64,000 nucleotides of DNA. Origin: an uncultured Negativicutes bacterium (GTDB lineage: Bacteria > Bacillota > Negativicutes > Veillonellales > Megasphaeraceae). Position 1 is the first letter of the stretch; each line of letters opens with the position of its first letter. Under the pieces are notes generated by a model that saw only the letters and a list, made by a program, of their open reading frames with translations, had not been told where the DNA came from and did no database searches. This document shows positions 47,101 to 55,118 of this stretch, one piece after another. Both the position numbers and the translations under genes were made by a program. The stretch is taken from contig CAADUJ010000003.1 of NCBI GenBank assembly GCA_900752195.1, positions 62,001-126,000 on the forward strand. The letters run 5' to 3'.

Positions 47101-47363
47101 AGAATGCATTCCGTGATGGAGAAATCAAGACTGCCGGGACGGACATCGATAGGCTGATGCCACCTGTCTCACGATTTGGGGGTGGTAAACGTACTGAGAA
47201 AAAGCAAGGTATTATCAGCAAGCTCAAGACTTTCTTTGAGAAGTATTTCGGAATTGGAGGCTCTGCATCATTCACAGAAGAACAGAAGCCAATTACTTAT
47301 AACACACCATCTGAACCTGCCTTAATTGTGGCCGATGATAAAGCACCTTATAATACAAAATAA
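44145..47363 (+). CDS. hsdR: Type I restriction endonuclease subunit HsdR
   Basis: A 1072-residue HsdR. The N-terminal nuclease region holds DVTVLVNGLPLVHIELKRRG (the D...ExK pattern), the motor has Walker A TTGSGKT (about 330), DEAD-type box FDECHRSQFGD (about 428), the helicase motif FGFTGTPIF and later LTGFDATTLNTLWVDK and QAFSRTNRI. ATG 44145 is very close to AAAGAGGTG; GTG 44151, giving MPYFNIVAE, has better spacing and may be the true start. A terminator follows at 47364. It needs HsdM and HsdS, so the hsdM frameshift would silence it. Confidence 0.94.
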   Translation: MHVPYFNIVAETNENTVVTEYEPVKVRAGQYQSEAALEKEFIRMLCDQGYEYLSIHTEKDLIANLRTKLEELNNYKFTDTEWHQFFHSAVANPNEHIVEKTRKIQEDNVQVLKRDDGSSRNITLIDKQNIHNNRLQVINQYVIGKEDGASYDNRYDVTVLVNGLPLVHIELKRRGVAIREAFNQINRYQRDSFWAGCGLYEYVQIFVISNGTNTKYYSNSTRFNAIKDANASKGKKGKTSNSFEFTSFWADANNRVISDLIDFTKTFFAKHSILNILTKYCIFTSENILMVMRPYQITATERIINRIEIANNYKKYGSIEGGGYIWHTTGSGKTLTSFKTARQASYLPFIDKVLFVVDRKDLDYQTMKEYDRFEKGAANSNTSTAILKKQLENPNARIIITTIQKLATFIKKNPGHEVYQKHVVIIFDECHRSQFGDMHTAIVKNFKKYHLFGFTGTPIFSVNAGRAKNPEFFTTAQTFGDQLHTYTIVDAINDKNVLPFRVDYIKTMDVEEDIDDEMVWDINREKAMMAPQRISLVTKYILEHFDQKTYRGDKTYVYSTLMNVAEVASADRGAVEEIKQKQRVSGFNSIFAVASVPMAKLYYEEFKKQMAADPTKELRIATIFSYGANEEESDGILDEENSEDTSALDKPSRDFLEDAIKDYNEMFHTNYDTSSDKFQNYYKDVSLRMKNKELDLLIVVNMFLTGFDATTLNTLWVDKNLKMHGLIQAFSRTNRILNSIKTFGNIVCFRNLQKRVDSAISLFGDKNAGGIVLLNSFKDYYYGYESVDGKQMPGYADMMEELKEKFPLSEPQIIGEQNQKDFISLFGAILRMRNLLSSFDEFVGKGLITERDLQDYLGRYQDLRDEWKRRRDQGESTDIIDDIVFEVELIKQIEINIDYILMLVKKYHDTHCEDKEVLITIRKAIDASPELRSKKALIETFIAGINEVDDIMAEWHDYVVHKREEDLDNIIKEERLKPEETRKFLENAFRDGEIKTAGTDIDRLMPPVSRFGGGKRTEKKQGIISKLKTFFEKYFGIGGSASFTEEQKPITYNTPSEPALIVADDKAPYNTK

Positions 47364-47415
47364 GAAAATGACCGCACCGGAGTAATCAATACTCTAGTGT
47401 GGTCATTTTGTTTTT
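47364..47415 (+). terminator. Terminator after hsdR
   Basis: AAAATGACCGCAC and GTGTGGTCATTTT form the base of a long hairpin with an inner GAGT/ACTC stem, followed by T-rich sequence. It marks the likely right end of the restriction operon; the island border is between here and the next gene at 47534. Confidence 0.88.
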
Positions 47416-47533
47416 GCGTTCCGTTGGAAGGCTTTGCTTAGAAATTAATCGTTGTATTCGTTAATTCCTAATTGAGCTATCCAAAAGAACAATCCTTTAT
47501 TCTATGCTCATGCCACGTACAATACCAAACGAC

Positions 47534-48367
47534 CTATACGCTCAATAACCGAGACAGACAAGACTCCAACTCGATGCCATTACGAAAATCAGTCCCCTTC
47601 TCACGGGTGTGAGACACAACACCATTCAAAAATAAGACGGCTTTCGATACAGCCGTGTGAAGATAATGCCCCTTCATAAGAAAACTCAACAATACAGAGC
47701 CGAACACATCACTCTTGCCGTGACAACGAATCTCACGGAATGCCGTGTTATACCGCTCATAAGACGACGTCGTTCCGTCATAACTCACAATCTTATAAGG
47801 TCCGGCATGGTCGGGAATATCGGTGATTACAACCAACTTGGGACCCATTGCCATGAGGCGATCAAACAAAGATAAAATCTCCTTGGCTGGCGGAAATACC
47901 TTCATAGGCGGTATGCCTAAAATCGCATATGCTTCTTGCAGTGTAGGTGTAATCACATCGGCTTGACGAATAAGTGTACGCATACTCTCAAGCATAGACG
48001 GTGTATACGTTGAAATAGGACGACCATTATACGACATGGCGGGATCGACGAATACCAATGTATCCTCCTTATGGAACCGTTGAACCGCTTCGCTGGCAAT
48101 GGCCAGACTCTGGGAATTGCCCATGAATCCGCAGTATATGGCATCGTATTTGAACTTGATCCGTTCCCAACTTTCCATGAATGATTGGGCATCGGAAATA
48201 TTACTGGACATACTTTCCCGCACGTAATCCATATTTACATTATACCATGCAACGGGCAATGGACACGTTTGAATACCCATCACGGAAAAAATAGAAATAG
48301 AACTCGTCAAAGAACACCGACCGTGGGAGCATATGTCCTGCGCTGCCAATACGCGCTTAATAGACAA
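47534..48367 (-). CDS. Pyridoxal/pyridoxamine kinase-like protein
   Basis: A 277-residue PfkB/ribokinase-fold protein of the PdxK/PdxY type: VLAAQDICSHGRCSLTSSI at the N-terminus, DAIYCGFMGN, VFVDPAMSYNGRPIS and ADVITPTLQEAYAILG are the expected segments. Pyridoxal kinases phosphorylate B6 vitamers. The region that normally reads GTGD before the catalytic Asp is GKSD here (CHGKSDVFGS), so the anion-hole Gly is changed, which may alter activity. Start at TTG 48367 is spaced well from GAGGTGAT; GTG 48376 overlaps that site. It is divergent from the EamA gene. Confidence 0.8.
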   Translation of the reverse strand: MSIKRVLAAQDICSHGRCSLTSSISIFSVMGIQTCPLPVAWYNVNMDYVRESMSSNISDAQSFMESWERIKFKYDAIYCGFMGNSQSLAIASEAVQRFHKEDTLVFVDPAMSYNGRPISTYTPSMLESMRTLIRQADVITPTLQEAYAILGIPPMKVFPPAKEILSLFDRLMAMGPKLVVITDIPDHAGPYKIVSYDGTTSSYERYNTAFREIRCHGKSDVFGSVLLSFLMKGHYLHTAVSKAVLFLNGVVSHTREKGTDFRNGIELESCLSRLLSV

Positions 48368-48599
48368 ACAAATCACCTCAATTATGAAGAAAAAGAAAAT
48401 TAAAAATGCATTTTTCGAAATCAGCTATTTTTCATTATACGTGATAATGAAAAATACTACAACAGGTGATTTATTAATTTTTTTATATCAGTGTATAAAA
48501 ATTAAATCATCATTACTTATATATAAGACATCCTCCTCCTGGACAGATTCTTTGGCTTTTCCTATAATGGACGATATAGCTAGTAGAAAGGATATAGAT

Positions 48600-49517
48600 A
48601 TGACACAGACACATATGATGCGAGGCATTGCCTGTACTGTTGCCGGTGCAGTGACATGGGGCCTCAATGGCACGTGCAGCCAATACGTTTTTATGCACTA
48701 TTCCATTACTTCCTTATATCTCACGATGCTACGCCTTTTAGGAAGCGGCATTATCCTCGTTTCCCTCGTCGTCTTTATGGATCGTCATCGTCTCTTTGCG
48801 CTCTTGCAAGATACAAACGATTTTTTGCGTATTGCAGTATTTGGCTTATTTGGCATTAGCGCCTGCTCTCTTTCTTACCTTAGTGCGATCCAATACGCCA
48901 ATGCCGGCACGGCGACGGTCCTACAATCACTGAACGTCGTATTCATGTCCATTTATGGTGCCATATTGCTTCGTCAGACACTTAGTCGCTGGCAGAGCAT
49001 TGCCATCGTTCTGGCCTTGTTGGGCGTCTTCTTTATCGCTACAGGAGGCAGGCTTGATGCCATGGTATTATCGCCATACGGCTTGTTTTGGGGCATCGGC
49101 GCTGCTGTGGCATCGTGCGTGTATACGGTGCTTCCACAACGAGCTATTGCCAAATGGGGCACCTTAGCCGTTAATGGATTGGGCATGCTCATAGCGGGCC
49201 TTGTCATGAGTGCGTTCATCGTGCCTGCCTACGATACGCCGACTCTCGATATGGTCGGTATCATGGCGGTGCTTTTCATCATCATCGTAGGGACGGTTTT
49301 TTCCTTTACCATTTTCCTGCGCGGCGTCGGCGATATTGGCCCCGTCAAGGCTACTTTTATTGGCACGCTGGAACCGCTGTCGGCGACAGTTGCATCCTTT
49401 GTTTTTCTTGGGACGCCCTTCACTGATACAGATCTTTTTGGGTTCCTCTGCATTATTACGACCGTTTACATGATCACGATGAAGCAGGGACGACGAAATC
49501 TTGAAAAAAAGAGCTGA
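48600..49517 (+). CDS. EamA/DMT-family transporter
   Basis: A 305-residue protein with ten predicted membrane helices in two repeated halves. The first helix region reads TVAGAVTWGLNGTCSQYVF and the second half contains PYGLFWGIGAAVASCVY, both typical EamA patterns. ATG 48600 follows AAAGGA at normal spacing; the frame extends upstream to 48333 but that part is low in coding character. Such proteins export amino acids or metabolites, including some vitamins; substrate unknown. It is divergent from the pyridoxal-kinase-like gene. Confidence 0.85.
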   Translation: MTQTHMMRGIACTVAGAVTWGLNGTCSQYVFMHYSITSLYLTMLRLLGSGIILVSLVVFMDRHRLFALLQDTNDFLRIAVFGLFGISACSLSYLSAIQYANAGTATVLQSLNVVFMSIYGAILLRQTLSRWQSIAIVLALLGVFFIATGGRLDAMVLSPYGLFWGIGAAVASCVYTVLPQRAIAKWGTLAVNGLGMLIAGLVMSAFIVPAYDTPTLDMVGIMAVLFIIIVGTVFSFTIFLRGVGDIGPVKATFIGTLEPLSATVASFVFLGTPFTDTDLFGFLCIITTVYMITMKQGRRNLEKKS

Positions 49518-49607
49518 TACGCCCCTCAGTGTGCTATACTTAAAGATAGATATAGAAATAGACTCTTTACCAAGAGCAAAGAGTGTTTACTAAGGGGGAT
49601 ATAGTAT

Positions 49608-50126
49608 ATGGATACATTAGAAGCTATTGCTACGCGCCGTAGCGTGCGCCAGTATACGGATAGAGCCGTGCCGAAAGAACTCATCGAAAAAGTCATTGCT
49701 GCCGGATTGCAGGCACCGAGCAGTATGGGACAGCAAAAAGCTATCATCGTAGCGGTGACGAACAAAGATCTCATCCATCGCTTGTCGAAGATGAATGCGG
49801 CTATTGGCGGATTCACAAATGATCCCTTTTATGGCGCTCCTGTATGCCTCATCGTATTGGCACCGAAAGAGTACGGAAAGGCTGCATATGACGGCAGTCT
49901 TATCATGGAAAATCTCATGTTGGCCGCTCATGCCCTGGGACTTGGTAGCTGCTGGATTCATCGGGCGAAAGAAGAATTTGAATCAGACGAAGGAAAAGAA
50001 ATCCTCCGCTACATCGGTATTCCTGACGGGTATGAAGGCATTGGCCATTGCATTCTGGGCTACAGTGCCGGTGAAACACCGAAGGCTCCGGCTATAAAAG
50101 AGCATCGCGTTTTTTGGGTAGAATAA
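49608..50126 (+). CDS. Nitroreductase-family FMN oxidoreductase
   Basis: A 172-residue nitroreductase-fold protein. FMN-contacting segments are ATRRSVRQYTDRAVP near the N-terminus, LQAPSSMGQQKAIIV, and MLAAHALGLGSCWIH in the middle. The short length matches the small nitroreductase group in anaerobes, which use NAD(P)H to reduce quinones or nitro compounds. ATG 49608 is preceded by AGGGGGAT. A secreted-protein gene follows 14 bases later, so these may be co-transcribed. Confidence 0.9.
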   Translation: MDTLEAIATRRSVRQYTDRAVPKELIEKVIAAGLQAPSSMGQQKAIIVAVTNKDLIHRLSKMNAAIGGFTNDPFYGAPVCLIVLAPKEYGKAAYDGSLIMENLMLAAHALGLGSCWIHRAKEEFESDEGKEILRYIGIPDGYEGIGHCILGYSAGETPKAPAIKEHRVFWVE

Positions 50127-50139
50127 AGAGGATATGAGT

Positions 50140-50634
50140 ATGATAAAACAACTTTGCATGACCGTCGCTGTGGCTACCATGCTTACAGCTCCTGTATATG
50201 GGTATTTTAACGATACGCTAGCCGAAAATCCCAATTACCGTCCTATCAGTTTTGGTATGGGCTATGAATCATACGTAGACTTAGGCTCTATCCGTACCAT
50301 CCGTGATAACGGGCGGGAATGGGTTTTTACGGTACATGTCTTCAATGCAAAGGAAGATACAGGCGTAGTGGAAGGCACATATGCGTTGACATATAAAATT
50401 GATTCGGGAAAACAGGCCTGGGTCTATGAAGAAAATTTGAGCTCCTGGAGCCCTATACCGATGGGAAGGACCCTTAAGCACAAACAGCTCGGCGATTATG
50501 TGGCAGTCAATCAATGTTATAAGTTGAAAAAGGGTCGTTTCCTCTATGATCAGAGCCATTATGCACAGGCCATGGAACGGTATTATAAAGGAGATCCGAA
50601 GGCGCCTGTGATGGGCGCGCAATTGTCGCTATGA
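50140..50634 (+). CDS. Secreted protein of unknown function
   Basis: A 164-residue protein with an N-terminal signal peptide (MIKQLCMTVAVATMLTAPVYG, cleavage likely after VYG), so it is exported. The mature part includes ISFGMGYESYVDLGSIRTI and ends in a region rich in Tyr and Lys. I recognise no domain with certainty; the pattern of Tyr-rich, short beta-type segments resembles small periplasmic proteins of Negativicutes. ATG 50140 is eight bases from GAGG, ATG 50134 only two. Its stop overlaps the start of the S66 peptidase gene (ATGA), so it may act with it at the cell wall. Confidence 0.65.
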   Translation: MIKQLCMTVAVATMLTAPVYGYFNDTLAENPNYRPISFGMGYESYVDLGSIRTIRDNGREWVFTVHVFNAKEDTGVVEGTYALTYKIDSGKQAWVYEENLSSWSPIPMGRTLKHKQLGDYVAVNQCYKLKKGRFLYDQSHYAQAMERYYKGDPKAPVMGAQLSL

Positions 50635-51635
50635 AAGCGTTTAGGCGCATAGCTGTTTTGGTACTGCCTCTTTTTTTGGCGATGGTTCTCGTTGTGACTG
50701 CAAAAGACGGCGATGGCTGGCACAAGGGAAAGGCTGTGCAGCGTGGCGGTACTATCGGCATCGTTGCGCCGGCAACACATGGGGACGATCTTCCCGTTCA
50801 AGCATATATCGATGTACTCCATCATCTGGGCTATAAGACAAAGGTAGGTCCTCATGCCATGGAACGATATGGCTATTTTGCCGGCACCGATGCAGAGCGG
50901 GCCGACGACGTGAATGCGTTCTTTTTCGATGATTCTGTCGATGCCATCTTGTGCCTTAACGGTGGGTATGGTTCGGCACGGATACTGGATTACCTAGACT
51001 ATGACATGATTCGGCGCCACCCCAAGCAGCTCATTGGTTTCAGCGATATTACGGCGCTAGAAACGGCGCTCTATGAAAAAGCCCATATCGCGACGGTCTA
51101 CGGGCCTTTACTCATTACCCTTTCAGAGGGGGACACTTATTCTATGGACCAATTTACACGAGGCCTTGCGGCAACGGAACCGATCGGAAAAGTAGCCCTT
51201 CCAAAAGGGCGGCATTTGGAAACGCTGGTAGAAGGAACGGCAGAAGGGCCTCTGGCAGGCGGGAATCTTTCGGTCCTTTGCTCTTTGGTCGGTACGCCTT
51301 ATGAACTCAATGGTACAGGGGCTATACTCATCTTAGAAGACGTGGGAGAGCAGTCATATCGCATTGACCGCATGATGAACCAACTCTGGCAAAGTGGATT
51401 GCTGAAACGGGTCAGCGCCATCTGTTATGGTGATTTTATAGATTGCCCCCATGATGCTGGCGATTTTACGACAGACGAAGTCCTTCGCTACTATGCAAGG
51501 TTAGCAGGAAAACCAGCCATAAAAGGGCTTCCCATTGGCCATGGAATCGATAAGGCCTATATCCCCTTCGGCGAGTGGGGCCGTGTCGAAGCGGGAAAAG
51601 ACGATGCGGCGTTGTATATCGGAAGGCGCCAGTGA
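50631..51635 (+). CDS. S66-family LD-carboxypeptidase, membrane anchored or secreted
   Basis: A 334-residue S66 serine peptidase (LdcA/MccF type) with an N-terminal hydrophobic helix (about residues 6-24). The nucleophile Ser is in IGFSDITALE, with the upstream LCLNGGYGSARIL; the Glu is in LILEDVGEQSYRIDRM and the His in GLPIGHGIDK. LD-carboxypeptidases trim tetrapeptides of peptidoglycan, and MccF-like members give immunity to microcin C. The export signal and wall-related neighbours favour a peptidoglycan recycling role. It is translationally coupled to the secreted-protein gene. Confidence 0.9.
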   Translation: MKAFRRIAVLVLPLFLAMVLVVTAKDGDGWHKGKAVQRGGTIGIVAPATHGDDLPVQAYIDVLHHLGYKTKVGPHAMERYGYFAGTDAERADDVNAFFFDDSVDAILCLNGGYGSARILDYLDYDMIRRHPKQLIGFSDITALETALYEKAHIATVYGPLLITLSEGDTYSMDQFTRGLAATEPIGKVALPKGRHLETLVEGTAEGPLAGGNLSVLCSLVGTPYELNGTGAILILEDVGEQSYRIDRMMNQLWQSGLLKRVSAICYGDFIDCPHDAGDFTTDEVLRYYARLAGKPAIKGLPIGHGIDKAYIPFGEWGRVEAGKDDAALYIGRRQ

Positions 51636-51692
51636 GGATGATGGGTTTATCGACGCCAATCATCCAGCCGTAACGGCCAGCGTACAATATAG

Positions 51693-51775
51693 AAAAAACC
51701 ATGCACGGTTGTACATCTCCCCCTGTTAGGTTTTGAACCTGACGCAGGGCGGTACAATGGTGCATGGTTTTTTTT
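51693..51775. terminator. Long composite bidirectional terminator
   Basis: AAAAAACCATGCAC and GTGCATGGTTTTTT form the base; TTGTAC/GTACAA and CCTG/CAGG pair inside, and AGGTTTTGAACCT forms the apex. A and T runs flank it. It ends the S66 peptidase gene and the convergent murI gene. Confidence 0.85.
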
Positions 51776-52556
51776 ATTCAATCGTATAGACCCGATCCAG
51801 TTGGTTCATATATCCTTGGATACGTTGCAATTCGTCAGGGTCTGTGACGCGGCGTCCAGAATAATAGTAGTCTACTTTTTGTGGCAAGAGCTCCAGCCCT
51901 CTCCGGAATTCGAGTTGGCGGCAGAGTTCTCGCACCGTTCCGTCATTGCCATCGACGAAGCGGACGTGGCTTGGCAGAATGGATCGAATCGTTTCTTTGA
52001 AGTAATTGAAATGAGTACATCCTAAGACAAGTGTCGAGTAACGGCTGAAATCGTACGGTGCAAACTGTCCTTCTATATAAGCACGAACAGAAGGCGATGA
52101 AAAATCCGACGCTTCGGCAAATTCTACGAGCTTTGGCATGGCCAGGAGGTCGACAAGGCTTTCTGTATCGTATTTTTCAATGAGTTCCTTAATCTTTCGT
52201 CCCCGTACGGTAATGGGTGTAGCAATGACGAGGACCCTGTTGCGGCCATCCATGTCGAGGGCTTTTTTGGCAGCCGGTTCCATGCCGATAATGGGAATGG
52301 AATACATGTGGCGGAGGTCGCGGACAGCAACGCTTGTTGCCGTATTGCACGCTACGACGATGGCCTTGACGTCTTTTGTCATGAGAAAGGTGAAGGCGTC
52401 GTTGACGTATTGAAATACCTGAGCTTTCGTCTTTGTCCCATAGGGAACGTTATCTTCGTCAGCAAAGAAGATGAATTGTTCATGAGGCATGACTTTCATG
52501 GCGTGGTGGAGGACGCTAAGGCCGCCTATACCGGAATCAAAAAATGCTATTTTCAT
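51774..52556 (-). CDS. murI: Glutamate racemase
   Basis: A 260-residue glutamate racemase making D-Glu for peptidoglycan. The catalytic Cys pair is in VVACNTATS and LGCTHF, and the N-terminus reads FFDSGIGGLSVLH. ATG 52556 follows AAGGAG at nine bases; the frame extends further upstream without a ribosome-binding site. It is convergent with the S66 peptidase gene, which fits a local cell-wall theme. Confidence 0.94.
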   Translation of the reverse strand: MKIAFFDSGIGGLSVLHHAMKVMPHEQFIFFADEDNVPYGTKTKAQVFQYVNDAFTFLMTKDVKAIVVACNTATSVAVRDLRHMYSIPIIGMEPAAKKALDMDGRNRVLVIATPITVRGRKIKELIEKYDTESLVDLLAMPKLVEFAEASDFSSPSVRAYIEGQFAPYDFSRYSTLVLGCTHFNYFKETIRSILPSHVRFVDGNDGTVRELCRQLEFRRGLELLPQKVDYYYSGRRVTDPDELQRIQGYMNQLDRVYTIE

Positions 52557-52746
52557 GGTGTTCATCTCCTTAAGGCAGTATGGTGCCCATTTATTATAGC
52601 ACGATTCGTCTGTTATCATGCAAATTTTTATGATTTTTTTTGTATTTCTTATAGGTGTTTTTATGGCAAATACAGCATACTTTCTGTTATACTAGGAAAA
52701 AATATAATATACTCCAAAATTTAACTTGGAGAAAGAGAGGACTACT

Positions 52747-53169
52747 ATGTATCGAAAAAGTACTTCCCCTGATATGAATGGTGTTTATGAACTCATTCGC
52801 CTTCTTGTAGGCCATGATTTGGATGAAAAGACCTTTGCTGCCATCTATGAAAGGCAATTGGAAGATCCGAATCACTATTGCCTCGTCGATGACCGTGATG
52901 GCGTCCTTTATGGCGTCATGAACATGCGCTTTGAAGAGCAACTCCATCATGGAGGCACGACAGCAGAAATCATCGAATTTTTTGTCCGTGAAGAAGCCCG
53001 TGGTCAAGGCACAGGGCGAGAAATGCTGGAAATCGGCAAGGAATTGGCCCGTAAGCGAGGCTGTGTCCTCATCGAAGTGACGAGTAAAATCAAGCGCGTC
53101 GATGCCCATCGTTTCTACGTCCGTGAAGAATTGGAACATACCCATTTTAAGTTTGTCAACGAGCTGTAA
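52747..53169 (+). CDS. GNAT-family N-acetyltransferase
   Basis: A 140-residue GCN5-type acetyltransferase. The acetyl-CoA-binding motif is FFVREEARGQGTGREMLE, preceded by YGVMNMRFEEQ and followed by LIEVTSKIKRVDAHRFYV. Substrate is unknown. ATG 52747 is behind AGAGAGGAC. It is monocistronic with a terminator after it. Confidence 0.88.
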   Translation: MYRKSTSPDMNGVYELIRLLVGHDLDEKTFAAIYERQLEDPNHYCLVDDRDGVLYGVMNMRFEEQLHHGGTTAEIIEFFVREEARGQGTGREMLEIGKELARKRGCVLIEVTSKIKRVDAHRFYVREELEHTHFKFVNEL

Positions 53170-53180
53170 TACGGTTTATA

Positions 53181-53217
53181 GCGCATCTTGTACGGAATCG
53201 TGCAAGGTGCTTTTTTT
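53181..53217 (+). terminator. Terminator after the GNAT gene
   Basis: GCGCATCTTGTACG pairs with CGTGCAAGGTGC (with one bulge) around GAAT and is followed by seven T residues. Confidence 0.88.
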
Positions 53218-53354
53218 GTCCTACCTATAAGAAGAGGCACACCTTTGGGACATGGAAAAGAGATGAAAAAAAGTATACGTTGTCATGAAGTAATCTCTTT
53301 TGCGATTTACCAGTGAATCCGATATATTAGAATTAAGAAAAGGTGGTGACTCGT

Positions 53355-53735
53355 ATGAATATTAATGAATTATATGATAATCGATTGCGTGAACTAAAAA
53401 GAGTGTCCTATGACGATTTATCAAATGTCTTTATCCAGCACGGCATCATCCATTGTTTCATAGAGGCCTATGATTTGAGTATGGAACTATTTCGAAAGTC
53501 ACTGCAATCGGAACCGGTCGAGATGGGGGTACTGGAAGTCCTTTCCCTCACGCCAAAGGAACTCCTCATGACAGTGTACGATTCGTATGCCTTCATGAAC
53601 GAAATTATCTGGCTCGACATGTATAGGGAACGGTATTACCCTAATTTTAGCGAACCCGTCTATGAAAGAGCAAGCCGCATTGTTAAGCAGTATCTTCCGG
53701 AATTACTTCTTTTACAAAACATGTTGTATCCTTAG
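53355..53735 (+). CDS. HI0074/HepT-like helical protein, orphan
   Basis: A 126-residue all-helical protein. The segments FIQHGIIHCFIEAYDLSMELFRKSL, and ALMTVYDSYAFMNEIIWLDMYRERY-type (LLMTVYDSYAFMNEIIWLDM) match the layout of the nucleotidyltransferase substrate-binding protein family (HI0074) and of HepT toxins, with WLDM and a later basic/acidic helix. In known systems such proteins pair with a small MNT-type nucleotidyltransferase encoded next door. No such partner is present here, so it may act alone, be a remnant, or pair with a distant gene. ATG 53355 lies ten bases after GGTGGTG. A short terminator follows. Confidence 0.5.
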   Translation: MNINELYDNRLRELKRVSYDDLSNVFIQHGIIHCFIEAYDLSMELFRKSLQSEPVEMGVLEVLSLTPKELLMTVYDSYAFMNEIIWLDMYRERYYPNFSEPVYERASRIVKQYLPELLLLQNMLYP

Positions 53736-53740
53736 AGAAT

Positions 53741-53766
53741 AACCATCTCCGGATGGTTTTATTTGA
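53741..53766 (+). terminator. Short terminator after the HI0074-like gene
   Basis: AACCAT-CTCCGG-ATGGTT forms a small hairpin followed by TTATTTG; moderate strength. Confidence 0.6.
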
Positions 53767-53925
53767 TGTTCGTCATGAAATATATTCATGCTACATAAGA
53801 AGTATTTTGATAGGATATTATGACATAAATTATTCTTGAAATGGATTTAAAGTGACATTATAATATAACAAATAAGAATATTAATCGACCGTCTTGTGAA
53901 GTTCCTCAAAGGAGGTAATGCTGTT

Positions 53926-54810
53926 GTGAATATCAATCACTTTCTCTATTTCGTAGAATCAGTCCGTGCCAACAGTATCACAAAGGCAGCCAACTCACTG
54001 TATATTAGCCAATCTACAATCAGTAAGGCCATTCGAACTCTCGAAAATACCTATAATACAGAGCTCATTGATAGAAAGGCAAGATTCTTTAAGCTCACAT
54101 CAGCCGGTGAAATATTTTACGATAGTGCCGTTAAAATTGTATCGAACTATCAGGCGGAAACGGAAATTCTATCGACATTGCTTCATAGTCATCGTGGAAA
54201 ATTGACCCTTGGTATTCCACCGGTGACGGTAACGGTCCTTTATTCATTATTGCACCAATATCAGCAAATGTATCCGGAAATCACGTTACGTATCATGGAA
54301 ACAGGTGCCCGGTCGGCTTTTTCGTTGGCACAAGCTGGCGCAGTCGATATTGCCATCCTCATCGAGCCCTTTGTAAACGAAGCGTTTTATAAAATTCCTA
54401 TATTAGAATCAGAAGCTATCGCTCTTGTCTCTGCGACGCATCGTCTGGCAAACTATGACACGGTGTCTTTTTCACAGCTAAAAAATGAACAGTTTCTCCT
54501 ATTAAATGATACGTTTATGATTAACGAATTGATATTTGAAAAATGTAAGGAATCTGGCTTTAGCCCGCGGGTATACTTAGAGAGCGGTCAATGGGATTTA
54601 CTGGCAGAAGCCGTCTCGACAAGTCACATGGTCACCATTCTACCTAAGCCTATTGTAAATAAATTTGCCTCAAGGGATATGAAGCAAATCCACTTATGCA
54701 ATCCTACCTTTCCATGGATTCCCATTGCCGTCTATCACAAGGAAAAGTTTCTGAGCACACCTATGCGCCTTTTTTTAAATCTCATCCAGAACGCTACTAT
54801 TCATGGATGA
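53926..54810 (+). CDS. LysR-type regulator before the 3-hydroxyacid operon
   Basis: A 294-residue LysR-family protein: the HTH is INHFLYFVESVRANSITKAA followed by ISQSTISKAIRTLENTYN, and the effector domain begins near residue 90 (GKLTLGIPPVTVTVLYSL). I place the start at GTG 53926 (MNINHFLYF), ten bases after GGAGG; the frame opens upstream at 53896. It points the same way as the GntP-CoA-transferase-MaoC operon and is separated from it by a terminator and an operator-like palindrome, so it is the likely regulator of that operon. Confidence 0.9.
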   Translation: MNINHFLYFVESVRANSITKAANSLYISQSTISKAIRTLENTYNTELIDRKARFFKLTSAGEIFYDSAVKIVSNYQAETEILSTLLHSHRGKLTLGIPPVTVTVLYSLLHQYQQMYPEITLRIMETGARSAFSLAQAGAVDIAILIEPFVNEAFYKIPILESEAIALVSATHRLANYDTVSFSQLKNEQFLLLNDTFMINELIFEKCKESGFSPRVYLESGQWDLLAEAVSTSHMVTILPKPIVNKFASRDMKQIHLCNPTFPWIPIAVYHKEKFLSTPMRLFLNLIQNATIHG

Positions 54811-54826
54811 CAGTCTTTCATAACGC

Positions 54827-54866
54827 AAATCCTCTGTAATGATGTATTGTTACAGAGGATTTTTGT
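54827..54866 (+). terminator. Terminator after the LysR gene
   Basis: AAATCCTCTGTAA is an inverted copy of TTACAGAGGATTT around ten bases, followed by TTG and T-rich sequence. Confidence 0.88.
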
Positions 54867-55118
54867 TTGCATATGAGGAAATAATTTCATTACAGAAATG
54901 AATTTATACTATTTTACAATAGCATAGCCGCGATGATACCATGAAACCAAGAAAAGCACTTCCCTTTAGGAAGGCTATCCCATGCACGTGCAACTCAATG
55001 AAAGCGTAAAACAAGTACTTGCCCCTTCTTAAGTTTTCCTAAAAAAGAAATTTTATCAATAATATCACATTGTTTAATATCAAAGTGATATTAAAACTAC
55101 TTAAAAGGAGTGAAACCT
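54867..55118 (+). promoter_or_regulatory. Control region of the GntP operon
   Basis: No gene is present. TTCATT-N5-AATGAA lies at 54886-54902. A perfect 10-3-10 palindrome, TTTAATATCA-AAG-TGATATTAAA, is at 55073-55095, just ahead of the AAAAGGAG site, and its right half also pairs with TAATATCAC at 55060-55068. These are candidate LysR or other repressor sites. Confidence 0.6.
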
